From Holothuria scabra (taxonomy: Eukaryota > Echinodermata > Holothuroidea > Aspidochirotida > Holothuriidae), in the NCBI GenBank assembly GCA_037179385.1, contig CM074190.1, positions 7,899,784 to 7,963,783 of the forward strand: a stretch of 64,000 bases of DNA. Reading direction: 5' to 3'. Positions 20,142 to 32,735 of this stretch are shown here, one piece after another; position 1 is the first letter of the stretch; each line of letters opens with the position of its first letter. The position numbers and the translations under genes were made by a program. The notes below the pieces were generated by a model. It was not told where the DNA came from and ran no database searches. It was given only the letters and a program-made list of their open reading frames with translations.

Positions 20142-23100
20142 ACAAATATAGCAGCAGTGTTGTCCAATCAAGGCTTGACATAAATTGCATGAAATCATTC
20201 GGAGAGAACATTTAAAGAAATTTCAGGAGTCTTAATCGGCACGTTTCGCCGAATCGATCCCCGCTCAATGGCATAGGGAGGAATATGTATTTTACATGGA
20301 CGTGTACGAAGGCGTGATCGAGGGAATTTCTCAACTGCCTGTTGGCTCAGCATAGGCTCAGGATAGAATTTTTAAGTGCACGGCTATTCATTTAAGTGGC
20401 TCATTTGCATGGATGGTTTTACCTAGAGCGGGAAGCTCGGATTTACTTGGGAAATCTTAAAATTGCGGGACAATGATTACAACTTCGGATAGCATTGTAG
20501 CGGGAAATATACGAAAAAATAGATATAAACATTCGCAAGATATATGCTTTCAAATTATAACAAGTGTAATTTATGCCATAGCCTTCAATTTGCTATCCGC
20601 CTCTCACTAAAGTCCCCCATGGAAAAAATCCCACTGCCAATTGTTAACCCTTTTAGTCAAATTAAAGCGACCTAAATGACCTTTCGAAGCAGACTAAAAT
20701 GCCCTTGGCAGAAAAGTGTGAATACGTGTATGGAGGGGGAGAGGGCTATAGACCCGTCTCGAACGTCTTCCCACCTGCGTTGCCTGCTCAATCGGCAGAT
20801 TTGGAGAAGACTTGAACGAAAGGGAGGAAAGTGGAGTGGAGATCATCCATGAATTTTGATGCAATTCTACCCCAATAGCCTACTGTAAATAATACGTCAA
20901 TAAAATTTGTTTTAAAGATGCGATTGTGATAGAATATCTCATTGGTTTATTACAAAGGTCAGTCTTACGTGTATTTTATTGGAGGGCATAGGAGTTTGAG
21001 ACGGTGTCAGAAAAAAAAAATTAGGTAATTCCAAATTTTGGGTAGCGCAAATAAAGTAAGTTGTAGTCCATCGGAGTAAACTTGAAGCCAAAGTTGAAGA
21101 AGTAGCCTATGAGACATGTTTACATCAATCTCTAAATGCTTGAAATATTAATTTCCTACCCAAACATGAGATGATGGAGTGAAAGTTCACTTGACCTTTC
21201 TTTCAGTGACCAAACAGAATACTTGGCTTTCATGGAACAATGACAGAAAGTACCACAAGGGCCAAGCAAACTGCACAAGTGCTTGATAGCTTATGATTCA
21301 TTAGCTAAACGTGAATATTTATACATACATTTTATATTTCCCGGAACAAGGCTATCCGAAGTAGTAATCGTTGTCCCATCTTCCCACAAGGGATCGAGAT
21401 TTCCCAAGAAAATTTATAAATTCCGGCCCAGGTAACACTGACACTCGTTTTGCAACACTGGTTAGTGTACGAAACACACACGAACGTTACTGGACACGTA
21501 GTGTCACTACAATTTTACAATCTCCGTCTACCGTGAGAATGAAGGGTTCACAGTGTTTTACCCATACTTGGCGGTGTCACCAACGCAGTTGTGAGTGTGA
21601 AGAGAAGGGGCAAGGGAGGTTGGCCGAATAACTCACGTGTACGTGACCGTCGTGTCATAAGGACGGGTCTTGCTCACCACTGATGAGTCACTCTCAATCG
21701 AGAAAACACTTGTAAGGAAACAGGGAAATTTCCCGAGTGGCCTGTAGAGGGTGCAACGCATTAAAAACCATCTCTCAAAGCCCTCATATTCGACGAGGTA
21801 AATGGGTGTATTGCCACTGAGGGCGCATTTGTATCCATGAAATTGTTCCCTCATCAGTGGGTTCGCTTACACTCGAGTCATTACAGTACGTAGGGAAATG
21901 AATCACTGCTCGTTTAGCAGATGACATGTTGAGTGGAAAATGGAGTAATGCTTTGATAATTGCACATCATTTTCTTTCATTTAAGGTCGGCTTTGAAACG
22001 TCTCAGCCATGAAAGGTGTAAGTTTGTTCTGGCTGTAATACGGTACAGTTACTCATCTCAAGAAAAACAGTTTACACTTATTTATGTTTTGCTGTATACG
22101 TGACGAATGGAATATAACTTTGAGAAAATTGACAGATATGCGATAACATTGAGATGCGCCCAGTCTGCTCAAAGTCGTGGTGCACTTGCTCCAACAAAAG
22201 CTTTATGTTGCTAAGTATGCACCAAGTCATGCTCGTCAGTTGCAATGGCAAGGCTCTGTACTGCTCGTGGGTGCACCCCTGTTGCCCTCTTGCTCGGAGC
22301 TACGATCATGTTGATAGGAGCAATGCTCATATTGCTCTTAAACGTGCTCCAAGAGCGCAAGGCAATGTCTGTCGATACACTTCACAGACGGTTGGGCCAA
22401 TCCTATTGGTTTGTCATAAACATGTCCAGATGCGCTCACTGTTCCCGGACCGGTGACGGGTACGATGTTGCAAGAGTTTCTCTTTATGGTAATCGTAATA
22501 TTTGAAAAGTGAACTATGACACTATGAGTCAAATAACAACACAAAAATTTGTTTGCACATATTATTCAATTTTGCTTGGTTTATTTAACTTTTAGAACTT
22601 AATTTTTTTAAATTATCATTCATAATCCTCCACCAAAAATGTCCAGCGATCATTTATTCTAGGCTGTATCAAACAACGGATGTAGAATCACAACCTCTGT
22701 AAGGTTCGTTTTAAAATCTTTCCAATGGCTTTGTTTATTTCGGTCTGTGCTGCAAAAGTTTCCGTGGTGCCAGGATCATAGCCGCTGAAGCCACCGACCG
22801 AGTTCACCGACATACAGCTTTTACCCGACCACGGAAGTCCGATAAAAGCTTTCCGTCGGTGTGACGTCACAAATTATTTAGTTAGCGTATCATTTTCACA
22901 GTCCTTGTCCTTTTCCTTGCTCTGCTCTCGTCATCGCCTCTTCGTAATTTTCTTCTTTCTTCCATTTCTCTTCCCATTTCTTTCAGTCTTTGCTCTCGCT
23001 CGGTAAACTCCCATTTGAAAAAACTTTACAAGAAATCTCCCGGTATTACAAAGCATTTTGCAACATCGCAGCAACTAGGTCTGTTTTGACAACGATAACC

Positions 23101-23359
23101 TATCCCTAAAAAGAATTATCTTGAGTTATGAACAAGCTATGGGGTTTGAAGGGAGTGCGATTGCAATATTCTCATTTATTTGAGACCTTATGAAATTGAC
23201 GCCAGGATATTCCTTTCACGACACACCAACACGAATGTGTTATATAGTGTCAGTCAACTCGATAAAAAGTTTAAAAGTTTTAATTCTTTCTTCAGTGTGG
23301 TTCAAGTTCAATTTGGTTTCCCTTTAGCCACCTCTTACGACAGGCGGGAAATATCGTTG
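20142..23359. other. Intron sequence, no exon recognised
   Basis: Part of the large intron between exons 3 and 4. A GC-richer stretch at 22688-22870 encodes a 60-residue minus-strand frame ('SVNSVGGFSGYDPGTTETFAAQTEINKAIGKIL' region) next to a TGACGTCA word. I do not recognise it; it may be a repeat. A plus-strand frame at 22245-22505 has a hydrophobic stretch but also no recognised relatives. Confidence 0.4.
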
Positions 23360-23734
23360 TCATATTCTACAATCTCCAGCCCATAGGGTATAGGCAGATG
23401 GTCTCGCTAGCGCTCTTCTAAACTGATTAAACTTTACCTCCTTTTGCAAGGAATAGACTGCCATTAGCATGATGGCTCTCGAAAAATGAGTACCGTACTC
23501 GAGCAGAAAGGCTAGCTTAAACGTCTTTTCGAATACATTGCTCGTTTCGTTATCTGGAATAGCCCTTTTTATAAACCTTCGAGTCCCGTGCTCTTTGCAC
23601 TTATTAAAAAAGACTTGTTTCCCAGTATTTCTCATGATTTTCTTGTTTGTTTTATAAAACGGTAGAATAAACGGAACCAATAGCACTATTCTTGTCTGAA
23701 AGACTGTTTTCTTGTAGCCCTGAGACTCGTCCAT
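23360..23734 (-). CDS. Hypothetical 124-codon reading frame, doubtful
   Basis: An open minus-strand frame of 124 codons inside an intron of the host gene, between the two copies of the inverted repeat. It shows no motif I recognise and no clear splice sites. The predicted protein is basic with one moderately hydrophobic stretch near the N-terminus ('IVLLVPFILPF'). It may be chance or part of an old mobile element. Confidence 0.15.
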   Translation of the reverse strand: MDESQGYKKTVFQTRIVLLVPFILPFYKTNKKIMRNTGKQVFFNKCKEHGTRRFIKRAIPDNETSNVFEKTFKLAFLLEYGTHFSRAIMLMAVYSLQKEVKFNQFRRALARPSAYTLWAGDCRI

Positions 23735-23939
23735 TTATTTTGAGGATACGCAATACTTTATATGCTATAACAAAACGATCTTTAAGTACGCCCTCTTTTA
23801 TTTTGTTGGAATTCATGGTACAGAGGAATTGTTTTGCGTTTTCTCCCTACCGCGCCGCTCTCGGCTTCCGTAGTAACGCATTTGTGAGGTTAGTAATCGA
23901 AACTTTTCGATGTGACTAGTTACTGTACTTCATCTGCTT

Positions 23940-24592
23940 CCCATTACTGTAATGGTATATATTGTATATAATTAATAACTGGAGAAAGAAGTCAACTTAC
24001 AAACCACGATCGTGCGATGACCAACTCATCTCTATTTGTCGGCATTACACTTATACAATTTAAGTCTTCAAAAGGGGTCCATTGTTCCCAGATGAGGAAG
24101 GAGGGGGTCTTCAGATAGCAACACCCCTGTCACTTGCTCTAAAATGAGTATCTATGGTGTTTGTAGGGTATAAGGTAGGTCTATTTTGATGTAATTTCCC
24201 ATGACTCAAACCCTCGGCGTATTACTCTGCTAACATTTATAACTTGACCTTTAACCCTATCTTATTGCCATATTCATATGAATACTAATATTTCCTCGTA
24301 TTTATTAGTTGACACCCTTTTAAAGAATATAAGAACCAAATCTCACATCAGTTAATGACTGGACCGTAAATATATGGAGAAAACAAAGATTTTTGACATA
24401 TGGAGGGCGCCCTTTGAAGTTTAAAAGTCAAAATGGCGCAGAAAAGCCCGGATATGGCCCGTATACCCTCGATTAATCAGCGACCCAAAATTGACCAATT
24501 CACTTGGTCTCATAAATTTCGCTTTCGAGTGACGATACTACTCCCCCCCCCCCCCCCCCCCCCCCCGCATCCTTCTCCGCCTTGTCTACAAG
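23940..24592 (-). repeat. 650-bp interspersed repeat, right copy of an inverted pair
   Basis: Inverted copy of 19492-20141. It starts at a perfect 15-bp palindrome, CCATTACTGTAATGG (23941-23955), and includes a run of 24 C (24543-24566). The two copies could pair as arms of a 3.8-kb hairpin loop. Confidence 0.82.
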
Positions 24593-26957
24593 GAACATTG
24601 AGATTTTCGTTAAAGTCAGCTACCTGTTGGGAAGCAGGCCTCGCATTTGTGACGGTTACTGTGCAATCTTTACACCCTTAGCCCTCGCGATGAAATACAT
24701 TCTGGGAGACCGTATTCTGCTAGCCTACCCAGAGCGAAAACGGACACCCGTTAAAAATGTAAATAATTCTTATTCATATTTTAACGTAATTGAGTAGTTT
24801 TTGGCAATTAAAGAATAATAAAAAAAAAGAGCACTAAAAAAAAACTCGTTTTGGTAGACAGCCATCGTGAGGGAGTGAACTTTGGCTAGATCCCTCTGTC
24901 AGACTTGCGAAGTGACGCCTTCAGGCCGAAATACGTTTAAATGTCATTTGAAAGGGAGAGCACAAATTATACTTCCAAAATACAGTGGTATACCAAGTTT
25001 AAGTATTATTATTCTGTATTCACTAATATGCTATGTATCAGGCATAGTGTTTATTCTGCTTATCTATGCATTCTACTGTATATACTTTCGCACCACTTAC
25101 GTACAAATGTGTACGCTCAATTGCATTGTGTTGGATCGTGTGTCGCAGTGGTGCTATCTTCATGGCCAGGTCGAAAACGCAGAAACCCGGAAACCGCGGA
25201 AACAGTGGAAATGTACAAATGACGATAACCGTCTACACGAAGTTCCGCGGTTTAGCTATAGGCCCAGTTCAAAAACGCGGAAACCGCAGAAAACTGTCCA
25301 GGCTTAGAAAGTATGGAGAATCGCACGCACGTTCAGCATGCACTGCAGTAGATAATCTTATAAAGATACTAGATGAGGGAATTGTCTTTACAAAGTGTTT
25401 ACAAGGAGGCATTTAGCAAAATGGGCGCAGCACGAGGCACCCCCACCCCCATCGGATCGTTTAAACGTCCATTCCTTTCTGATTTTTGTTTGGAAATTGT
25501 AATCATTTGATATCAAACTTCGCAGTCGTGTAAGCTTGTTACATACCAGTATACCTGACGGTTAAATTTGCCAGTATTGTTGTCTTTGCCTCAGATCATG
25601 CCGGGAGTTATGACGTCACAGTACCAAATTACGCCTGAGAATTTAGTCCTGGGATGGGATGGGATATAATTCCAAGCGGACTAGAACTTTCTTCAGAATT
25701 ACATTACACTATCCCCAGTAGCGTACGCAGGGGCAATTGGGGCATCCCCCAACGGATGCCTTTTTTAGATCTTAAAAATACGTAATTTAGTAACAAAACT
25801 TTACTTAAAAAGGTAGCATATGTCGCACCAGATTGTATTTAAGGAAACTTGACTTCTCAAAAATTAGGCCTAATTTAGAAACCCTACATTAATAACCTAA
25901 ATTTTTAACTTCCTACAAATACGCAAATTTTGTAACATTTTAAATTTTACTTAAAAATGTAGCATACATATCGCCAGATTGCATGTAAGGACACCCAATT
26001 TTTCAAAAAAAAAAAAAAATCAAAGTCGACAGGGGCACCCTTTCCACTCAGGTCCCTCCCCTAGAACATTGATCACTCGGCATAATGCATCCCCCTCCAT
26101 ATCCTAACAACCCTCTTACTGACTGCCCTTTAGAAGGTCTATTTACATATTTGCCCACCCATTCAAACTAAACATGAAGGTAATAAAAACTTTGCCAGGT
26201 GTTGATCTTGTTGTCGAATGAAAGAAAGACTATGTTCATTACTTCCTATGTCAGGTCAGTATGTGCAGGTAGAGATTCTGAAGTAAATGGCGTACAAGGT
26301 AAATGGGAACAATAAACAGTGTGACCTTTTGGAAGGAACTAAGGCTCGACCTTCTTCGACTCTACCGTGATGGGCCACCGAAAGGAATTCCCCTTTTTTC
26401 TCCCCGATGAGAAACGGATGTCGCTGAATGGAATAAAAGTCATTTTGCGAAAAATGAAAATAAATCTGTCTACCCGATAACACTAAAGACAAACAAAGTC
26501 CACTCTAAAACGCATAATTTACCTTACTGGGATATGAGAATGATAACAGTATACCTGCTAAATCATTTGGCTTAATGTAGGTACCCCAAGTCAGGTAAAT
26601 AGCACTCCCCTGTCAAGATGAGATTGTAAAAACAAATTGGGACGAGATCCTATTTTCGACGATAGATTTTGCCCAATGTAATGTGTATTTTGCCAAAAGA
26701 TTTTGCCAATAGATTTGGTCCTAATTGACCAACATTTTTGAAGTTTACTTAAAAATTGTACACAAATAATCATACAAAACCTACAAGTGCCATTCGAAGT
26801 GTATTCTGATTATTATTTTGAAATTAAATTAGAGACGCTCTTTTGCTAGCTACAAACTTTCTGCAACTTTGAGCTAGAGTGTTCACAAAAATGGACGTTC
26901 AAAATTTGTTTTAATTTACATTTGAGTATGGAAACTTGAATAACTTTTTCGAACTTT
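24593..26957. other. Intron sequence with a hAT-like fragment
   Basis: No exon recognised. At 25716 a hAT-like end (CAGTAGCGTACGCAGGGG) starts a ~320-bp fragment. Its interior (ACGTAATTTAGT, TAGCATATGTCGCACCAGATTG, then a second similar unit near 25905-26005) is related to the element at 7853-8358. A matching right end was not found. Confidence 0.5.
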
Positions 26958-27222
26958 CACTCTAAAAACACACTGGTTAGGTTAAACCAATATCGTCGTA
27001 ACAGATTATCGAATCTTTCTTTGGTTAAAATAACCAGAAAATACGTGTCGAAATTAAGATTACATTGGTAAAATTGGTGAATGATTTGAACTGTGGTCGA
27101 ATACTAATACTTATTTTTATGGTAAATTTTAACAAGTCTACTTCGGTTATTTTAACCAGGAAATGGTTGGTTAATCTGTAACCACGATGCTGGTTAAATC
27201 TAACCAGGGTGCTTTTACGGTG
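26958..27222. mobile_element. MITE with CACTCTAAAAACACACTGG ends
   Basis: A 265-bp element with imperfect inverted ends of about 32 bp: CACTCTAAAAACACACTGGT at the left and the complement of CACCGTAAAAGCACCCTGGT at the right. GGTTA/TAACC words repeat throughout the interior (CTGGTTA, GGTTAAAATAACC). No clear target duplication and no coding capacity. Confidence 0.7.
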
Positions 27223-29094
27223 TACAAATGCTATATAGCAGCACATGATTCAATAACACAATACGTCATACATAAATAACGCTACATGTACAGTCCTGGA
27301 TAAAATTACATGGTAGTCACCATCTTCCCTTTCATTGTTAAAATTTATGAAGTTGGGGTTGGGGTATACTTTGTCGAAAACAACAATGACCAAGAGAGTG
27401 AATTTTGGTAGACCAGCGAATCTGAACGTAAGTGTTGCTAAGTAAGTTTGGGCAACAGGGTCCCATTATTCTTGTCTAGGATTTGGTGCTGGAGTTAAGT
27501 ACATGGACCAGTCCCTCGCTCTCCCGTTCAATGTTAAAAGTCTTGACATTTGAAGTATATTTTGTCGAGGAACGCATTGATCTAGGAAGGACGTGTGGAG
27601 TTTGGAAGCCAAGCGAATTTGTGCATACTACGCGTTGCTACAGAGTATCCGACTTGAAGTTACCCTGTGCAGCTCCTCTGTGGCTGCAGCCCCCTTTAGA
27701 CTGCCGCCCCTCAGAGCCTGCCGGCGATGGATTCCTTTCAATGAGCCCAGAAGTTGATAACTTTAATATACACGAGCATTCAACACAATTGGTCTATTTC
27801 TGAGGTAGGCGGTGCTCAATGGCTAAATCTTTGCAATGCTACGTTGAACACAAAGTCGTTTAAACCAAACAAAAACGGGCTTACTATTCGTTAAAACTTC
27901 TAATTTAGATGGAAGTCTTGATCATGGATAGCCTCTTTCAAACAATGACAACTTTTATCAAAGAGTTTGCTTAAAAACAGTTTTCTTAGGTAGCAAAATA
28001 TCGAACTGTCTTTTCTCATGGTTTTGTACTCGGTTGTCCTTTATTATCAGCCTTAGTGTGTGTATGTTTGCTTTCACGTACCACACAATATATTCAAAAA
28101 CCAAGAAAATAGCGGCAATTCCATCAAAATCCGTCAAAAATTGACCATTTTACAGGGCAAATTCTGATTAGCACTTCATCAGTAACAAATATGAGCTCAA
28201 TATGCAAATATTGTGATGCCATGAGAGGGACATGCCATATACGGCTAATGTTTTCCTTTGTTTTAACAATCTCTATTTCAAGGACAGCTGTAACATTAGT
28301 TTGCTCTGAGGGTTTTATTTTGGAAGTTGATATTGTGTCCTTGAAAATTGTCAGTATCAATTACCAAACCATAAACTATCTGATGAGTAATTAAGAGATA
28401 ATTAATAAAAGGTTAACAAAAGAAATGTCAACACTTTGCAACGCTCCACATCATTATATTGCATAAGCAACAACTTGCTTTAGAAACATTCAAACTTTGA
28501 AGAGGTATATCTTGAGAACCGTAAAAGATGTTGAAAAAATTTCAACGGATTTTCCCATAAAAAAATGTTCACTCTCTAACTACCAAGTAAAGTGAGGTAA
28601 TTTTGCTGATATGTCACACTACCTTTAAGGAAGTCGACGAACCATAAGATACCACAACACTAAAATCCACGCTCCTACAATAATTTTGTGATGGTCCTGT
28701 CTGCATGACTACATGCAGGTATAGGCCTATATTCAGTTTCGGGACACCAAAAGGTGTCACATCAGTTTTGGATTGGATACAACTTTATTTCATGGTTTTG
28801 CAAATTTTCCGTTGGGGATCATTTCTTAACATGCAAAGGAGTTTCTTTGCCTCATAACTCAGTGGGGTAGCCACGAGGTAGTTTGGGGGTTAGAATCCCC
28901 CCCCCCCCCTCCGCCATGACCAAATCTTGCAATGCAATTTTTCTCTCTATACTTAGACTTTTCCCTCATGTCGTGACTGTGTCCTTAGGCTATTGTTCTT
29001 TCTATCATATTCCAGATATATGTTTACAAGTGCAACAGGAACTAGAATCATTGTGACGTTACAAGCACAACATGATGGTAACATTAATGCTCAC
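27223..29094. other. Intron sequence, nothing recognised
   Basis: Sequence between exons 3 and 4 of the host gene. It is A/T-rich, with a poly-C run near 28900. No exon, RNA gene or full repeat was recognised. Confidence 0.45.
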
Positions 29095-29244
29095 AGTGTA
29101 CTGCACAAGATGTACATGGAATCCAAGCTCTCTTCCCGCCACCGCAAGGGTGCGACAGGAGTTGGATTCGGCTGATCCACTTGCTATAATTGTCTTGCAA
29201 TTTCTCTCCAGCGCGGTGGCAAAGTGAAACTCCAACTTCCTTAT
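29095..29244 (-). CDS. Exon 3 of D-cysteine desulfhydrase-like gene
   Basis: A 150-nt, 50-codon exon in phase 0 at both ends, preceded by 'TTTTATTTGCAG' and followed by GTGAGC. It encodes 'IRKLEFHFATALERNCKTII', which matches the family's 'VRKLEFLLADAL..GCDTII'. Then comes 'ASGSAESNSCRTLAVAGREL', which matches 'CGGIQSNHCRATAVAAREL'. The Ser-Asn core (residues ~115-116) is kept, but the flanking Gln and His of QSNH are Glu and Ser. The GG before it is SG. The exon is the best single match to the family. Confidence 0.8.
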
Positions 29245-29322
29245 CTGCAAATAAAAGAAAATATATGCTATTGTTTAATTTTCATCAAAACACAGAACTC
29301 ACGGCTTTTTAAAGGTCGTCTA

Positions 29323-29594
29323 CTCTCACCTCTTACTACAATCTTTATAGTAGTATACAGAAAGTTTCAGTTGGCACAGCGGTTTGATTGACTGTAAGTT
29401 AAAAATGCAAAGTACTTTAGCTCATATTGCACAGCGTGTAACGTACTGAGACTGTTTTAATTACACAATGGGGTCTTGTATACTCACTCCGAGGCAATAC
29501 CCTGAGATTGCGTTTGGATTAGGATTAGTATTAGAGTTGTTGGAGGGGATTAATTGAGTAGATTAGGAGAATTGGAACTGATTTGGGCGAGAAG
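29323..29594 (+). mobile_element. MITE family 'CTCTCACCCCAAAC', diverged copy
   Basis: It has diverged ends (CTCTCACCTCTTAC and the complement of CTTCTCGCCCAAAT) and the family's internal words: TTTGATTGACTGTAAGTT, CTCATATTGCACAGCG, TACTGAGACTGTTTT and GTTGGAGGGG. It lies about 80 bases upstream of the exon 3 splice acceptor of the host gene. Confidence 0.75.
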
Positions 29595-31757
29595 CTTAAG
29601 CATGTAAGTTATTACAAGTTTAAGTTTTTAACAACCCTTCTTCCTTCAAAGAATCTGCCAACGGTCCTCACCTGGCTGTCTGTATCTAGAAAAAGAAGCG
29701 TCCTCCTGTTTGGCAAAAAGGTCGGTCACCTTACGTTACTTTAAAGCCGAATTTGAGCTACTTTCGAGCAATGTTGAGCTGAAAATGGAAAATTCGGAAA
29801 TTTGTCTTTCAACTACAGTGTGGTTCCCTTGTTTCATAAAATTTCAAATTCTCTCCAATAAAAAAGCTATAATATTTGCAATTATTTGCTTCAAAAAGAG
29901 CAAACTTTTGTTTTTCTGCGCTGCGCTCGCCGCAAACTGCAACTCGAAATGCAGTAGTGTTCGCTCATAAATCAGTTAAGTAAACTATTCCGAGCTCTGA
30001 AAATTACAAAGTCGGACATTTGCCGCCTAAGAAACCAGATCATCAGGTGAAACCGGAAACTAAAGTGCTATTTTCATCAATTTTCCATTAATTTTCTTCC
30101 AAAAAATTTTAAATTTGCGCCAATATAAGCTCTTGACTTATAAAATGTACCGTAATCGGAGAGCCACATTTCATAGGCCTTAGATAACATTATGTAGCAA
30201 CAACGACCTTTGGTCGCTGCGCAATTTCAGATTTGCCAATAGGAAATGCCATTCTTCAGTAAACTCCAAATTTTTAAATCCCATCACAGGAAACCCAGAA
30301 TCCAAAACTGTTTGTATTACAAGCTCCATATTCAAATATATGTTTAGAGAAAGTTTCGGCAATCGCATTACCTCACCAGTACAGGGGTGTTCACATTTTA
30401 AAAAAAAAAAGTCGGAAAATTTGGGTGCTTCCCCTGGCAAAAAGTCTAGCTACGCCAGTGATTGTAGACTATATCTAAACCAAACGATAAAAGTCAAGGT
30501 CGGGGCCGTAAGTCATCACAGAGATTAAATTAAACAAATATGACTTCCCACTGTCTTCTATCACCAGGCCATAGTTAGACAAGGTTATAGAGCATGAAAA
30601 ACATTTTCCAGATGGCGAAAAATTGTTTCCAGGCGAGCAAAATGTGTAAAATTGTATTGAGTCAAAGGAACTTTTAAAGTCAATTTAAAACTCTCTAGGG
30701 CGAAAATTTTTCGAATTTATAAAACAGACTCATGAAAGAACAGCAAGGAAATCGTTTGAAAAAACAACAAAAATGTGAAACAATTTTTTGTGCATTGTGG
30801 TTTAAATAGAGCAAGAAGGAATGAAGAAGTAGAAATGGGAATCACTTTCCAAGAAACACATCTGATTTAGGGCAAATAAATGACTCTTAATTCGTTTACA
30901 ATAATATTGTCAATCCAGTAGGACAACGCATTGTTGCAATGATGCCTCGTGTCGTTATCAAGTCAATGAAAAAGAACCAACGAAGGAACTAAGAACTGAG
31001 GCCATAATTTAGGAATGGGAATTGGATTGGCCACACTCATTGAGGAGTCTTTCGTTTGTCATACTAAGACACCGCATTATTCTATTATGTTCGCGATGTT
31101 ACTGTATCTCGCTGGGGTTAACTGAGGAACGGTGAAAAAAACAGTGATTTCAATCTGATTCGTGAACCATTTGCTGAAATCAATCTTGCGCATGATCTCA
31201 TTACCCTGTGGGAAACAACAAATTTGAGCAACAAACTTATGTTAAACAAATTTGATTTTAATTACATCATCGACATTATGATATCATCCACCTATGCAGG
31301 TTCAATAGGTTTTTCGATGCATTCTGCATTGCCTTACTATAATTTTAACATATTCCACTACCGTTTCGAACAAAGTATTCCCATTGGCGTTGAGCTACTC
31401 ACGGTCCATGAAACATGCAGACAAACCCAAGGTAAAAAAAGGGAAAAGGTACTAGGTTTTTGCCGCAGTTCAGTCAAGCGTTATTTAAACTGACTGAAAT
31501 GGTTATACTAATAAGCTGATGTGTAATCTTCATGGACAGTGGAGACGCGGGGGCTCCGGGCCCTTAGCCCCCGCACTTTTCCATTCGTGGGATTTTGGAC
31601 AGTCTTCGACTGTATTTTAGGCTTCCTTACATTGCGCTTAATTTTGAACATACTGGGCCGCTTCGATTGTTAGTCCCTTCAATTCAATATTGGCCCTGTG
31701 GTATATGATGTTTAAATGTAATTGAAAAATATGCACATAGGTTTAGATGAGCTGGTT
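29595..31757. other. Intron sequence with a hAT-end fragment
   Basis: No exon recognised. Near 30370-30455, 'CCCTGGCAAAAAGTCTAGCTACGCCAGTG' resembles the right end of the hAT-like element at 6624-8602. No matching left end is certain. A G/C hairpin (GCGGGGGCT / AGCCCCCGC) lies at about 31549-31577. Confidence 0.45.
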
Positions 31758-32054
31758 CAGGGGTGGCGCCAGGATTTCTCCAACACGGAGGCCAAGCTCC
31801 CCGACAGGGGGTCCAGCGTTTCAAGGCCCCGACAAAGGCTTTGAGTAAGTCCCGGTGGAACGTGACTTAGCAGATTTTGAGGTGCGCGTAGCGCGCGAAA
31901 TTTTTGGCTTTTTTCAACGAATACTTAAAAATCTTGAGTTTATTTTGATTTAAAATTTTTAAAAGAAATTTGACTCTTTAAAGACCATAAAAAATTGTGG
32001 TATTTTTGATTCCTTGCCGAAGGCAGGCAAGGAATCTATGCGATGGTGATGTCG

Positions 32055-32100
32055 TGTGTGTGTATGTGTGTGTATGTGTGTGTGTGTGTATGTGTGTGTG
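32055..32100 (+). repeat. (TG)n microsatellite
   Basis: A TGTG run with interspersed TATG units, directly before the 145-bp tandem array. Confidence 0.9.
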
Positions 32101-32107
32101 ACGCCTG

Positions 32108-32735
32108 CTTGTAAACACGATATCTCAAGAACGGTAACCCCCAGGGATCTCAGACTTAGCATGTAGATTGTCCACATTGAGTAGATGGTCCCTATTTTTT
32201 GGTAGAGGTCAAATGTCATTTGGGGTCACCAGAGGTCAAAATGTAAATACCTTGGAAATTGCTTGTAAACACGATATCTCCAGAAGGAAAAATGTGAGCA
32301 ATCTCATACTTACCTTGCTGATTGTCCATATTGAGTAGATGGTCCCTATTGTTTTTGATGGAGGTCAAAGGTCATTTGGGGTCACCAGAGGGAAAAAGGT
32401 CAAATCCTTGTAAACACTGTATCTCAAGAAGGGTAAATGTGAGGGATCTCATACGTAGCAGGTGGATTGCCCATATTAAGTAGATGATCACAATTATTTT
32501 TGGTGGAGGTCAAAGGTCATTTGGGGTCATCAGAGATGAAAAGCTCAAAAACTTGTAAACACCATATGTCAAGAAAGGTAACTGCCAGGAATCTCATATT
32601 TACTAAGTGGATTGTCCATACTGAGTAGATGACCCCTATTGTTTTTATTGGATGTCAAAGGTCATTTGGGGTCATCAGAGTTCAAAACATCTAAACCTTG
32701 CAAACACTATATCTCAAAAGAGTATATAACTGTTG
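32108..32735 (+). repeat. 145-bp tandem array carrying AGGTCA direct repeats
   Basis: Four units plus part of a fifth start at 32108, 32262, 32407, 32552 and 32697, each beginning CTTG(T/C)AAACAC. Each full unit contains 'GTAGAT..TCCCTATT' and a nuclear-receptor-like site. AGGTCAAAGGTCA is exact at 32362-32374 and 32507-32519 and has one mismatch at 32206-32218 and 32652-32664. All are followed by TTTGGGGTCA. Two degenerate units lie at about 35520-35790. Confidence 0.85.

Noticed and set aside
22245..22505. Plus-strand frame with a hydrophobic stretch
   Set aside because: No recognised family, no start or splice support, and the region is full of TGCTC/GAGCA words that bias translation to Leu and Ala.
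28858..30452. Possible hAT element between CAGTGGGGTAGCC and CTAGCTACGCCAGTG
   Set aside because: The ends are only partly inverted matches and the 8-bp flanks do not agree.
31959..32219. Minus-strand frame with a Thr-His repeat
   Set aside because: It is a translation of the (TG)n microsatellite.
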